NCBI RefSeq assembly: GCF_004798865.1
Contig: NW_025336480.1
Coordinates: 20,278,604-20,342,603, forward strand
Direction: 5' to 3'
Origin: Varanus komodoensis
Lineage: Eukaryota; Chordata; Lepidosauria; Squamata; Varanidae
DNA length: 64,000 nt
Made by a program: the position numbers and the translations under genes. The notes beneath the pieces are model-generated. The model searched no databases and had not been told where the DNA came from. It saw nothing but the letters and a program-made list of their open reading frames with translations. Shown in pieces: positions 1 through 12,300 of this stretch. How positions within the stretch are numbered: the stretch's first letter is position 1; each line of letters starts with the position of its first letter.

Positions 1-1787
1 TGATCAGCTCCAGTTCTGACAGCAAAGGATATCCGAGCAAGTCCATCCAGTGCCGGCGAGAGATGATTTCACTGCAGTAATACTGAAGTTGCCTTTTTTC
101 AGCACTTGTCAATACAGTGAACAGCAATAATGTTCCAAGCAAAGGGCAAGGGTAATCATAAGCCTAATTCAAAGGAATACGGTAAATTAGCATTACACCG
201 TAAGAGAGACAGAGGGACACTTCCCCCCTTGTCCTAAACACATTTCCTTGAAAGGAAACTCCATTGACTTCAATGCAACTTTCTTTCAAGTAAGCATAGT
301 TAACATGCAGCCAAAGAAGAATTATTTTCTTTAAAACAGAACAGAACAAAAAGAAGTAATGAACAGCTTCAGCCACACTTGTAGGGATGCGGCCATCCAA
401 AACCAATACCAAATGATTTGATGGCATTCTAAAAGGAGATGAACCCACAGTGGTCGCAACACAAAGTCCATTCTACCTCCCTAAGTAAGTCCTGCTCAGT
501 TCAATGGGATTTACTCACATGTAAGCAGGTAGAGCACTTCTGCTTTCAGCCACGTGTTTTTATGACTTTATTTCTAGGTTTCTGCTCTGTGAACAGAAGG
601 GAAGTCGTTCTCACAAAAAGAGTCTTCCAGGAGCACGACTCCCCTGCCGTGAAAGGAACAAACAGGTAGAATTCAAGCCAACAGGCTTAGGGACACTCAG
701 CCTTGTGTTGGATTGTGACTAAAGTCTGGCCTTCAATATATTTTTTTAAACGTTTCAGAATTTTAGTATTGATCATTTTGAGGGTAGGAGTGGGAAGAAG
801 GAAGAAGTTTAATCAAAAAGAAGTTTCACAGCTATTTCCCGCCAACTGTTTGACATCAGTGTTGGAATATACATGGCTCTAAGGTTTTTGTTAATCACAG
901 TAGTACACAGCAGGGAGTAAATATTTGTGAAACTTTTCAGGGAAGAGCCCTTGGCCTTTTCCTTCAAGCATGTGTGTCTGGATTCAGGGAGCCCAAGTGT
1001 AGATTGATTTGATCCAAATTTCTCTTTGCACCATTATACACATAAAAAACACTACATGTCTGTATAAAACTACAAGCAGTTCTTGTACATCAGAAGGTGT
1101 ATGCAGAAACTGGGTGAGCAAATCCTACCAAAATAGCTATTTCCTTTTTTGTGTTGAGTATAAACAGCATTTTTTTCCTTTTTCTTTTTTTAAGAAAGAT
1201 CCCCAATATCATAAATTGCACAATCTGTACAAAAATATAAAATAAATTTGGATAGCAGTTTCTAAAGAGCCATGTAAATGCAACATTTAAAGAGGAATAA
1301 TGAATACCTCTAAAAAGGCTGAATTGCTAAGTCAACCTAAACAGGTCTAAAATGCCAAAAAAGTACTGCAATTATCTAAATAATATTTTAAACCTCTTGC
1401 AATAAAACTTATAGAAAAAATAGACAAATATGCACATGCAATTTACAGCTTTCCCGCAACATAATCCTTGTGCTTAGCTTTTACAATTCATTTTTTGTCA
1501 AACATATTAATATTGTTTACAATATGCATTTTTTCCTATATCAGGATTTCAGGTCTCCCTTGTGGAACCACTTTCAAAAATACATTAAAAGTGGTCATAC
1601 ATGGATGAAGGCACTCCAACTCTGCTTGAAGCAAAAACTAGTGTGATTCTTTAACAAAAAGAGACAAGCAAAGATACATGCACAGTGGGGTGAGTGTGTT
1701 TGTATGGGTGCGTGTGTGTGTGTATCTGGGCAGATCTGTCAAGGGGGATGGTTGTGAAAATACTACCAAGTGTTTAGAAAGTTACTT
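1..1787 (-). other. SERTAD2: probable SERTAD2 3' UTR
   Basis: This AT-rich sequence directly follows the SERTAD2 stop on the minus strand. It has no splice-like structure and no competing gene. Mammalian SERTAD2 mRNAs carry a multi-kilobase 3' UTR, so most or all of this stretch is probably transcribed. It includes a GT-rich run near 1691-1724, many ATTTA-type motifs, and a short dispersed repeat at about 470-530. Candidate poly(A) hexamers on the minus strand are ATTAAA (813-808) and AATAAA (572-567). The real cleavage site may be either of these or lie beyond the window. Confidence 0.6.
567..572 (-). terminator. candidate poly(A) signal for SERTAD2
   Basis: AATAAA on the minus strand, about 1.2 kb after the stop codon. 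It is the only canonical hexamer I noticed on this strand between the stop and the window edge. Use of this site is inferred, not shown. Confidence 0.3.
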
Positions 1788-2747
1788 TTAAGACCCAACA
1801 AGCACCTCCATTATATGATCCAGTTCTGTAAGGTCCATTTTGAAAGGCTGACTGGGGGTTACTGGCTGGGTGCTGTAGGGAGCCAGAGTTTTGAGGAGGT
1901 CGTCTGCGGAGACAGGAGCCATTTTTGAGGCAGCTCCAGTCGAAGATGTGCAAGGATCAAAATCATACATAGAAGTATCAATGTCAGCAAAGAGAATATC
2001 ATCCAAGGTCAAGTCTGTAAGAAAACCTGTCGAGGTTGTGATCTCAAAATTACCAGGTAAAGAGTCCAGTAATTTAGGCTCATTTACTCTGCTCTCTTGG
2101 GCTCCCTCGGGCTTCTGGGTGCTGGATTCACTGGCATTCTCTTTAGGATTCTCCGACACTCTGGTTTCTGCTGTTGCTGCAGCTGCCACTGCCCCAGCGG
2201 AGGTAGGTGTTGGACAGAGCTCCTCAATTTCGTCCAAGGCTGAGGAGAAGCTGTCCTTTACTGGTTGGATAGTTGGAGGTGGGAGCTTTGTAGGACCATC
2301 TGGCGGGATAGTCTGGGAAGTGCAAAAAGTGTCCTCCTCAAGCAGAGAGGCAGGGGTGAGGCAGGACTCCAGGGGCGTAGTGCTTGCTGAGTCTGTGGGG
2401 TGCGCTGGCGGAGATGCCAGATGGCTAAAGGCAGGCTGAACCTCTCGGAAGTTATCTCCAAGAGGATCCGTAGGCTGTGAAGTAGTGATGAACACAGGCC
2501 TCAAGCTGCCTTCCTGCTTGAGTTCCTCCTGGATTCGCCGCAACATGTTGTTAATTAAAACTGTCTTTTGCAGGCTGGGCTCGGTTAATGGCCTATGGTT
2601 ATAAAGTTTCATAAGGGAAATGTTGAAGATAGTCTGGCGCTGTAAGGTGTAGGACACCTTAGATGGACCATCAGTAGGAGACACAACTTTGCCTTCCAGC
2701 CCATCTTCATGCTCATCAAACTTCCGCTTTCCTCCTTTCCCCAACAT
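1788..2747 (-). CDS. SERTAD2: SERTA domain-containing protein 2 (TRIP-Br2)
   Basis: The 319-residue frame opens MLGKGGKRKF and closes DHIMEVLVGS, both as in amniote SERTAD2 (human about 314 aa). The SERTA domain lies at about residues 30-80 and includes LQRQTIFNISLMKLYN and TVLINNMLRRIQEEL. A Ser/Pro/Thr-rich middle contains a short Ala run near VAAAA. A conserved acidic segment (LTLDDILFADIDTSMYDFD) and a leucine-rich C-terminus follow. In known homologues the protein is a nuclear co-regulator that binds PHD/bromodomain proteins and stimulates E2F1/DP1 transcription; it also affects cyclin E and adipocyte lipolysis. The start at 2747 is chosen because a splice acceptor ends at 2752, so the longer upstream frame is intron. 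The whole CDS is one exon, as in mammals. No breaks are seen. SERTAD1 and SERTAD3 are much shorter and diverge outside SERTA, so the paralogue call is firm. Confidence 0.98.
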   Translation of the reverse strand: MLGKGGKRKFDEHEDGLEGKVVSPTDGPSKVSYTLQRQTIFNISLMKLYNHRPLTEPSLQKTVLINNMLRRIQEELKQEGSLRPVFITTSQPTDPLGDNFREVQPAFSHLASPPAHPTDSASTTPLESCLTPASLLEEDTFCTSQTIPPDGPTKLPPPTIQPVKDSFSSALDEIEELCPTPTSAGAVAAAATAETRVSENPKENASESSTQKPEGAQESRVNEPKLLDSLPGNFEITTSTGFLTDLTLDDILFADIDTSMYDFDPCTSSTGAASKMAPVSADDLLKTLAPYSTQPVTPSQPFKMDLTELDHIMEVLVGS

Positions 2748-2751
2748 ATAT

Positions 2752-2800
2752 CTGAAAATAAAGGGATAAAGGAAAATTGTGACCAATTAAACACACTTGT
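2752..2800 (-). other. splice acceptor and polypyrimidine tract of the SERTAD2 coding exon
   Basis: Read on the minus strand, this is a T/C-rich stretch ending TTTATTTTCAG, with the AG at 2753-2752. The exon begins ATATATG, so the initiator ATG lies only four bases inside it. This makes the 5' UTR almost entirely a product of upstream exon(s). Confidence 0.85.
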
Positions 2801-3154
2801 GCACATTTTGCCCAAATCTCTTCCCAGCATGACAAGTATGACACAAAGAGACATGTTTCTTCCCCACATAAGTAACTCCTGGGGACAGCCCAGGAATGAT
2901 GCCTCAGTTTTTTCATAAGTGTAACCAAGTGTGAGGTATTTGAAATTAACTTTAGTGCCAATTAAATGCATTTCCTTCTTTCGAATGGACACAAGATGCA
3001 CCATGGCCTTAGATCATGCTAGTTCCAGAGCCTGATATTCTGGCATCAGATGCTGACCTCACCACAGGGCCTTGCAGGCCTTCACCTGAAGAACAAATAT
3101 GGCTAAACTGGGGAAAGGGTGTGTGCAAGCCCACCCGCCCCATCCCCCAACTGG

Positions 3155-3341
3155 AGACAGTGTGATGTAGTGGTTAGTGAGCCAACCCTGCTTCTAGTCC
3201 CCACATGACCATGAAGCTCACTGGGTGCTTTTGGGCCATTCACTGAACCTCAGCCTAACCTACCTCATGGGGCTGCTGCCAGGATAAAATGGAGAGGAGA
3301 ATCATGTGAGGAAAAGTAGCTAGATATAAACACAGCAATAA
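3155..3341 (+). repeat. tRNA-derived SINE
   Basis: Begins with GTGATGTAGTGGTTAGTGAG (A-box-like). A degraded B-box region follows, then the body phrases 'CTCACTGGGTG', 'CTCAGCCTAACCTACCTCA' and 'GGATAAAATGGAGAGGAGAA' that mark the common squamate tRNA-SINE. Old copy with many substitutions, inside SERTAD2 intron 1. Confidence 0.8.
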
Positions 3342-6300
3342 ACAAAATACCGGAAGAGGCTCCAGCCTGTACTCTAGCATAGCCAATCCTCAGGCCTGGA
3401 TAAAACATTAAAATATTGATTCAGAGAGACATTCCTCCATCCCCAGGACCTTAATACAGAAAATGGGGACACCAGAGAGACAATGGAGTCTCATCAGGCA
3501 CTGCTGTATATGCCATTAAGCAAAGGCCTTGAAATATCAACCAACTGAGATAATCTTTATGCCTCCACCAGAGCAGTTATTGATAAAGGTGCATTAATTC
3601 CTGGTTAAGAAGGAGTAGACAGGCTTCCTGTAACTTGAACAAGTAGGAGGCCGGTGTATATTGGAGCAATGCAGTGGGCTCGAGGTTTTGGTAGTCAAAC
3701 AAGCGTTATTTCAATCCATGATTTTATTGAATAGCACATGACAGGAAGCAAGAGCAGGAAGTGCCTTTAATATTATGGCCAGATCTCAGAATCAAACACA
3801 CTGCAAAGGTAAAAGGGGCTTTACAGTCTGTCAGCTGGAGATTCTCCTGTTCCTTCCACTAATCTTTCATGGGTGCTTCTTTAAAGAAAAGGAAGTTTCC
3901 AACACTCAGCAGTACAGAAAGAATACTGAAACTGGTTTCTGCTAAGCCAGTCTGAGATGACTGATACCATCTGGTAATAATGAGGCAGCACATCTTCATC
4001 TAGTATAGGTAAATCCTTATTTTACTAAATCTGCTTATCCTTGACTGATGGTATTCTATGAACTGCACTCATTCTTCAGCAGTCCACAATGGAAATAATG
4101 GGAAACCTGCCAAAGGCTGTCCCTATCACAAGCATGTCACAAAAATAAGCCAAGCTAGTGTGCGTAACCGAATCCTAGTGTAAAATGTGCATGGGTTGGC
4201 TGTGAAACTAGGGACTGAATGACTGCATGAGACCAGTATTCTTCTGCATGCAGGGCTCAGAGCACGTATGAGCAAACCTGGGCCTATAAACCTTTGACAT
4301 GCTCTCCACGGAGTGCCAGACAACAGTTCCTTGCCATCCAGCTAATTAGCCATAGCTTATTAGGAGTGGGAAACAACACTCCTAATTGGGATTGTTGGGA
4401 CTGGGCGAAAGAAGCTTTAATGTACATCCCTTGCCAACAATGCAAGGAATGTACATTGTTTCTTAAGAGCTAACAAAGATCCAACAGATTGGGGTGGAGG
4501 ATGAGGGTAAAATCTCATTGGGGTTGGGGGCATTTCCCCACTGTTATTAGCAACAAGGGAAGATCTTGGCAGATCAGGAATCGTGCTGGAGTCTCTTAAA
4601 GCATCTCATGACCCTTCCAACAGAATGGAGAAGCAGTGAACTGCAGGGTGCTGTCAGTCACTTCTCTGCAGCTATTTGGAAATGAGGGCAAGCCAAAAGT
4701 TGTTCAAGTAAAGCCTTGTTGCATTATCAGAGTTTACAGGTAGCTGTGTACTGGGCATAAAGAAGCTAGTGTGTGAGTCCTGGCCTTCTGAATCGATTCA
4801 GGCCTGTAATCGATTACCCTGTAATCTGTCAGTCCTGGAGAGTATTGGCTGCTGTCTGAAATGAAAACCTGCTGAACCTAATGCATCAGTGTTTATAAGA
4901 CAAGACATACAATGGACATCATATATGGTCAATTGCCTGACCGTGTGACTGAACACTGAGGTTCCTCTTTATCTAGAATGCAGCAGCGTAATTTATACAT
5001 GCACACATTTTTCTTAGGCTCTGATTATTGAAACAACTACAGTGGCAAAAGCCCATAGGCTGTAAAGTTTGAAAAGCTGTTCAAGAATGAAGTGAATATG
5101 GTACATCGTCCTTGGAACTGCAGCTGCAAAACTTCTATTTGGACTTACTCCAAAACAGAAAATACTTCTCTTTTTTGCTTTGGAATAACTCCAAACCATT
5201 CTCTCCACTGCACACACTTTCGTGTAAATTAGAATGGGAGTATTTATTAAAACACTAACCATTATGAGCAATTTGAGGTGGCTGGGTAGCAGGGATGACT
5301 GTAAAGTGACACACTGGGCGGAATCCAATGGGGTGCTTACACTTTCACCAATTCCCCCTTGTGTAGATGGGGCACACCATTTGCAAAGATTTCATACTTC
5401 CAGGGCAATTGGAAACAACCAAAAACACAGGCCTCTGGACCAAAGAGCTCCGCTGACCTGTCCCTATCAAGAAACTAGCACTTTCACTGGTTTTGGGGTT
5501 TCCTCTGGAAAGTGCTAAACCTGTGTTGCACAAGCAGTGGGCCCTGCTCACACAAAGCAGCTGGTAGCACCGACTGTTTGCACAACAGAACCAGTGGCCT
5601 GTCAGAAAATCAACAGAGCCACATGTGATCTGTTGGATTCATTGAATTCTATTCTTAATGGTCCCTCAGCCTTTCTAAAAGTGAATGTCACTGCTGGCCC
5701 TAGGCTCTGACTGCCTCATGTGCCCTGGTCACCCAGGTCCTACTCAGAGTGGAACATCAGAAGTGAGTGGGTGAAGAACCAAGTGCCTGCTTTGCAAACA
5801 TACGACATAAAAAGTACGGAATCAGCAGACAAAAAGTTCTGGAACTTTTAGCCCAGAACAAAGAACAACTTTCAATGCAAGACAGACCTACAGAGATTAA
5901 GAAGCATACTTTGTGGTTTCATTCTCATGTCTCAGTTGTGCCCTAAAACATTCAAGATGGAGTTCCCCCTCCCCTACATATGGATTCGTTTCCTCTCCAC
6001 TTTCTTTGACAAAATCAGAGCCCGACACAAACAAGGATAGGACGTTGGTTGGCATAGAAACGACTCATTTACAGTTCCTGGGGTGTCGGTCATCCACGTG
6101 TCTGATTTTTTTAGTCCTTTGTTTAATAACTTGGCTTATGACCTTGAGTTTGCTTTCCACCCCAATCCTTTCTTTATCCGCAGTGCTGCACCACAAATTA
6201 CAAGTGGTCGTGGTGGTCTACCCATTTCCTTAAAAGCAAGTTAAATGCTCTTCAAGATGTAGGGACAAAATATTGCACTTTTTCATATACCTGAGAAGTG

Positions 6301-7187
6301 TCACAAACCCACTACAGGAGCACAACCCTGAGTGAAGGTAAATATGGGTTGTGAGGCACAGAACAGAAATAAGTTTGCATTTATCAAGGTTGTGCAAAAA
6401 AAAAGCACCTGGGCACTGCAACTGCAGGCTGACCACACTCCATTGTTGTAAAGTAACCAAATTCTTCTCTCTTTATGGAATAAATCACAGTGCCAACAAG
6501 ACATTTTGGTTTTGCTTTGCTATGCCCAAATGAAATCTTTCGACTTCAGCTGTAGTTTTCTCCTCGTTAACAAGGCCACACTTTTAGCCTGGGGGTGTTC
6601 TGCCACTAGCTCTCGGAAAGAGTTTATTTATTTGGTGGAGGGATGGTGTGTTTATTTGGTGGAGGGATGGTGGAGGAGGAAGATGTTCCATAATTTTTCC
6701 AGGACAAAAGGGAGTGAGCACTGATAAGGGAATGCAAAGTTTCTATTATCTTCTAATTTAATATAACTACATGCAAGTGAAGGAATATGATGGGTAACAG
6801 ACCTGGTCATTCATAAAGTAAGGAAACAGGGTTTTTTTAATGGCTTAGGGAAATTTCCTCTTAGGATACAAAACATATCCCTAATCCTATGCAAAACATA
6901 TGCATATGTCTTATTTCTGTAAGAATTTATATCTGACTCTTCTAGCGCTAACACAACATTCGGGGTGGCTTATAGCAATTAAGACAAATTACAAAATACA
7001 GCCACATTCCATGTTTACTCAAAGGAATGCCAAAATAGCAATAAAACAAAATCGACAAGATCAACAGATAGTAAAGACATCAGATAGGATAGCTTCCCAA
7101 TAAAGCAAATGCCTGCTAAAATGGTATATAGTAATATATATATATATATTATTTGAATCAGTTTTACCTATGTTCAACACTCTGAAT
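3342..7187. other. intronic DNA without recognised gene
   Basis: No convincing coding frame. The only notable motif is a 14-bp perfect palindrome at 4788-4801 followed by a second ATCGAT core near 4810. A purine-rich duplication near 6627-6670 repeats TTTATTTGGTGGAGGGATGG twice. Otherwise unremarkable unique-looking sequence. Confidence 0.6.
7132..7151. repeat. short TA dinucleotide run
   Basis: About nine or ten TA units in AT-rich intron sequence. Confidence 0.85.
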
Positions 7188-7428
7188 TATTTATTTATTT
7201 AGTCATTCATTCAATTTATACCCTGCCTTTTTCCTACAAAGGGCTCAAGGCAGCTTACATCTTCTCCTCCATCTTATCCCCACAACAACAAGCCTGTGAG
7301 GTAGGTTGGGCTGAGAGTCTGTGACTGACCCAAAGTCACCCAGTTGGCTCCACAGCTGAGCGGGGACTAGAACCCAGATCATCTGAATTCCAGTCCCATG
7401 CTCTTAACCACTACACAACACTGGCTCT
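7188..7428 (-). repeat. near full-length tRNA-derived SINE
   Basis: Read on the minus strand it starts AGAGCCAGTGTTGTGTAGTG and continues with an A-box-like TAGTGGTTAAG and a B-box-like GGTTCTAGTCC. The shared SINE body (CAACCTACCTCACAGG) follows. It ends with a 3' part containing GCAGGGTATAAATTGAATG and a TTTA-type tail. It is the most complete copy in the window and a good model for the family. Inside SERTAD2 intron 1. Confidence 0.9.
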
Positions 7429-7520
7429 CTATTACTTAATGATAAATTAATGATAAATTAAATTAGTTAATGATAAAGTAATTTATTACTTAAATTACTT
7501 AATGATTTATTACTTAAGGT
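7429..7520. repeat. AT-rich imperfect tandem sequence
   Basis: Repeated 'TAATGATAAAT' and 'ATTACTTAA' units directly abut the 5' end of the SINE. Low complexity, no function assigned. Confidence 0.7.
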
Positions 7521-7842
7521 ATACGTAAGGTCTAATGAATGAAGTCATTCTTGAGCCTTAGAATGACCATGTTAATTATCCTAAAACAACTCTCCAGCAG
7601 TGCAGTAACATCCCTGGAAAATTTCCAGAAGACCCTGTGTTTAGGGTCTTCCAAACAGAGTGGTCCTGGTGTTAAAAACCAGAAAGCATCGTGCAGCTAT
7701 TCCATAACGAAGAAAATGAAAGAAATGGTGAGAAAACAAACGCAGAAGCAACAGGTATCAGCATCAGGAACTTCAGTAAACTTCAGTGAACAAGGCTGAG
7801 CAAAAGCAAGAAAGAGCCACGTAGTAGATTAAACTAAAGTCT

Positions 7843-7845
<3 letters not shown>

Positions 7846-7906
<61 letters not shown>
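7846..7906. repeat. AG dinucleotide microsatellite
   Basis: About 30 uninterrupted AG units, the longest pure microsatellite in the window and probably polymorphic. Confidence 0.98.
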
Positions 7907-7908
<2 letters not shown>

Positions 7909-8279
7909 CTAACAATGATGTCTGAGGAACTGAAAAAGTACAAACTGCAACAATTACATCACAAATAAAGCTTAATTGTACATAAAAAGCATTTACAGTG
8001 ACCTTTTATCCTTGGAAAATGACACATCTTTAAGTTTTCTCCAATTAGGAACAACAAAAAGCCTTGTTGTAGCTTAAGACCAACACATTTATCATGACAT
8101 ACACTTTGGGCACTAGACTCCATTTCATCAAATGTGATCAAGAGACGACTGTTACATGACTACAGTTCAAACCTATTTCCATTTGTTGCATTCTTCACCC
8201 CACTATAATTAATTAATTGGATAGCAATAATTTTAAACTGTCAAATGAATTTTCTACAATGAGGGATAGACCTAGTCTA

Positions 8280-9316
8280 CAGTCATCCCCAATTGACTTT
8301 ACAACCTGGAAGTAAAATGGGTTTAATTAGCATTGCAACCACTTGATGTGCATAAACCACACAACCCTGTGAAGCGGCAACTGTTTTACTGTGGCACAAA
8401 AATTGGGCAAACGAAAACAAACTGGCACTTGTTGGTTGCATAATTACTCACTTGGTAGATTAATTTTTAGCAACAATTTCAACTGCTGCTCTTCTTGGGC
8501 AAGTCTGTCTCAGCTCTGCACATCTGGATCCTGCCAGATTACCTCTTCTTCCTGGAAAAACTGCTCCATCTCTTTCAGGTTGGATGGATTTTGCTGGTGA
8601 ACAGAAACTTCCAAGTCTTGTCACAATTTCTCAACTGAACTGAGGTCTGGGCTTTGACGCAGCCATTCGGGCTCTTATAACAGCCACTCCAGCCTAACTG
8701 AGCTGTGTGCTGGGGACCACTGTCCTGCTAAAAAGTGAACCTCTGCCCTAGGTCCGGGTCTTTTGGAGGGTGAAGCAGGTTTTCCTCTAGATTTGCCCTT
8801 TACTTAGCTCCAGGTACCTTGTCCTCAATCCCGACCAGTCTTCCAGTCCTTGCAAAGAAGAGCATCGCCAGTACATGATTCTGCTACCCCCACGCTTCAT
8901 CTTGGGGGTGGCATTGGCCTTCATTTTGCTTCTTGTTAAGTAAGTTCACCAACAAACTCTGGGGCTTTCTGGACACAGGTGCATTTAATCTGAAGTCACA
9001 AGGCACTGGAATTGCACACAGCTGGGCTCCATTCAGCCACTTAACAGTATGTGACTTCTGGAGGCAGTGGCTGCACCAGAGCTTACCTAGCTGTGCCAAA
9101 TTACAAAGAGGAGGACAAGTTATGCAACTAACAAGTGCCAAATTGTGTTTGTTATTTAATTTTTGTGCTACACTAAAAAGAAGTACACCTTCACGGTGCC
9201 GAGTATTATGTGTGCATTAAGTGGCAAACATGCCAATTAAATTCATTTCAATTCCAGGCTATAAGTACAGCAAACTGTGGAAAAGTCAGAGGAGGGAAAA
9301 CTTCTGTAAGGAATTG
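8280..9316 (-). mobile_element. Tc1/mariner-type DNA transposon, internally deleted
   Basis: The left end reads TA-CAGTCATCCCC and the right end AAGGAATTG-TA, matching the TA-flanked CAGT termini of Tc1 elements. TA dinucleotides lie at 8278-8279 and 9317-9318. The inner parts of the ends are inverted copies: CCTGGAAGTAAAATGGGTTT near 8305, and on the minus strand CCTGGAATTGAAATG near 9256. Minus-strand sequence near 8870-8905 translates as MKRGGSRIMYW, resembling the conserved 'VKHGGGSIMLWG' of Tc1 transposases. Phrases such as 'GAGGTCTGGGCTTTGAC' are typical of the family. Around 8925-8935 the sequence jumps from transposase to the terminal non-coding part, removing the N-terminal DNA-binding portion. 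At 1.04 kb it is shorter than the usual 1.3-1.6 kb. It cannot encode a working transposase and is clearly old. Confidence 0.85.
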
Positions 9317-12300
9317 TATATAAAAACAAGAAGAGATGTTAAAGAGAAAACTAAGCCTACAGTCTTAGGTAAACTTGTCTAGAAGTTAGTCTTACTGCTT
9401 TCAGGGTGCTTATTTCAGAGTTAACATGGGTAGGATCTGATGGCTACATTTAGAGAAAACAGGAAAAAAATCCAAAATGAGTCTGGAATATTCTTTAGAG
9501 TAGCACTGAAAAATGCCATATTTAACCTCCTTAGGGAACCCATAGGTTTTTTTTTTAAAAAAGCCAGCTTCTTGGTTGGCTTCCAAGGTGAATGAATATG
9601 TGGGAGTTTAGCACGGCTCCCTTCATACTAGCAAGAGCTAGGAATGTGATGCTTCCCTCTCCTCTCCCAGCAGCACACTGCCTCCTTTGGCTGCAGATGC
9701 ATATGCTGAGAGAAGAAAACACCAGGCAGGCAGACACTGAGTAAAAACATAGCAGTTTTATAAGCATTCTGGGCAGCTTTACAGGAGAAGAAAGAAAAAA
9801 ACCCGATAAAGATTTGTTTAATGCTCTCTGTGCAGGGTTTTCCTTTTTTCTTTATTTTGGTACAAAGAGCTTTAGTGATAGCATCAAAGAGAGCCCTGGT
9901 AGAAGGGAATTTGCAAATACCTCTACCTGATTTTGGGGATCTTTTTTCACACTCAGCTGCACGCATTCAGAAGGGTGCTCTAAAGCTCTGTTGTGAGCAT
10001 CTGGGGAAGAGGGCATAGGGAAATTAGCTCTCACAAAGTCCCTTCCACCAGCATGACACTGCATGTCATCCCCGATCTTTAAAGTTTGCTAGGCTGTTTA
10101 ATTAATTCTTGGTCATTTGGAAAAATAGCTGCTTTATAAAGCTAAGCAGTGTCTTGTTGATTAATAAAGTCTGGGCAACAAATGTGCACACCACCAGTAC
10201 ACACGACATTCTGAAGGTCTGCCTTAGTTTTTAAATGAACTCTTTTCAAATGGAATATAGAAAGCGCATTATTCAAAAATAGTAGGGTGTTTCTTTTTTT
10301 ATTTCAAAGGTTTCAGGAACAAGCAAAGTTAAAGCAAATTCTCTTGGTTATTTTGTACGAAGTCTTGAAGTGACTCAAACCTTTCCTGTACCTTTGACCA
10401 CTTAAGTTAAAATATCAGTCACCCATTCCTGTTTTAAAAGATGTCATGCTAAGCGCTACCCCTTCCCTGCCCACACAGGTATGTCACTGTGCGGACAGAA
10501 CGGAGCTGGATGTACATGCACTCAGAGAGTGCTGCGGCATGGGCAACCCTCTGCCATTCTGCAGTTAGATTACACAACTGGGTAGTTCTAAGATTTGCCA
10601 GCCTGGAGGTCCCCTGAAATCCAATGAATTCTGGTGAGATCTCAGTTCTCCTCTGCCCTTTCCTCTCTGCAGAAGGCCTTTTTTTTTTTTTTTTTTTGGA
10701 AAACAGTCAAACCACAATCCAATTACACTTTAGCTGAAACATCCCATCAAATCCCTTTTCAGTGGCTGGGATGTGGGCAGCTCTTCCAAGGTCTTGGGCC
10801 TCCCCAAAAGGACTATGGATTCTTGTTTCCATTGGAACAACCCTCTTCTCCATGAGTATCACAAGCTGCTTTTGAATACACCATCTCTGTTCAAATAAGC
10901 GCTCCTAACAAAGTCTGGTTTAGGTCTTCTCTTTTTTTTTTGGTCAAGTTACAATATATGGGCAATATATGACATCATGTAAGCAGGCATCCGCTTCCTT
11001 TCCTCCCCTCAGACCATGCAAGTACTAGTTGAATGTTGTGCAAGAAGAGATAAAAATTCAAGGATGCAAAAGCTATGAAGAGGAAATAAATGTTGAGACA
11101 TCTTGGGCTGCATCGTATTACCCTTCTGCATGTGGAAGGCATGTTCTGTTCCTAGAAGTTCTGTTTCGTCACTTGTGTTCTGTGACAAAAGTGAAGCTAA
11201 ATCCAGAGTTGTTCCATTTTCTCAAACAGAAGCATGAGAATTGTTCTAAAACCTTTGTGTTGTATGAGTGCATGAATGCAGAATCATACTGATGCCCAGT
11301 TTCCTTGTACTAACAAATATTTGGGTCTGGTTGTTTATTAGTAAATATCTCATTGTTTATTAATAACAATCTCAGTGTTGCACTGCTGTATTTCCTTTTC
11401 ATCATCAATAATCAGAGGGCTTCCTCCTCACTTTATCTTTGCAAGATACTGTGGGAAAGGTGAGCCAAGAGACATTGACCTGGTTTGCATGAACAGGATT
11501 GCCCAAAATCATTAAGTCACAATGTACTTTGATACACTGTAGTGGGCTTCAGTTAGTATTTGAATATTTACCACCTGGCCAGACTGGGGCAGTGGGGACT
11601 GTGCAAGAATTAAATAAATCTTGCATGACCTAAGAACAACTCTCAGCACCTGGGTTTGCATATGACAAGCCAGCCAGCAAGTGAACACTCAAAATGGCTG
11701 CCCGCATACTCCAGAGCTGGAACTGGTTAGCAGATCTCATTATCTCTTCCCCTGTAGGGAGAAAAGCAATTTGGGGGAGGGCAATTTGAATCAGAAAGGT
11801 GACCTGTAGGTAAAAGGTTATGCCCCCTCTCTTGCATGTCACATCCCAAAGCTGTATTTCAGTATGGTAATCATTATTAGGATGCTGCACATGTGCCTCA
11901 TCTAGTCTGGCACAATTCATATCGCAAATAAGGATCCCAACACTGAGTGCCTATGACACACATGAATCTACAGTCCACAATCCCAGCAGTGACAAATGCT
12001 CCATCAGGGAAGCACTTTCATTTATTTTTGCAGGGAAAATACATTCTGCTTTAAATGTGCAGCGATATGTGACAACAGAAGCAAAATTAAGAGGAAACAT
12101 GTGATAACTAAAAGCCAAAAGATACATTTACTGCTCAAGAAACTGACAGCACCAAGATGTCCTCAATAAATTGAAAGCAGTTCAAGTCAGTTTGTGCTAG
12201 GAATGGGCAACACTGAAGAACCCGACCCAGTTGTGCTTGGATTTCAGTGCACCTTGACAACTCAAAAGCCAAAAGTAGGCCAAGTTGCTGTTGTTGGGGT

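Noticed and set aside
1891-2439. Open frame antisense to SERTAD2
   Set aside because: Shadow of the strongly conserved SERTAD2 coding strand.
7188-7428. tRNA gene from the A- and B-box-like motifs
   Set aside because: The motifs sit at the 5' end of a SINE with a long non-tRNA body, and no complete cloverleaf is apparent.
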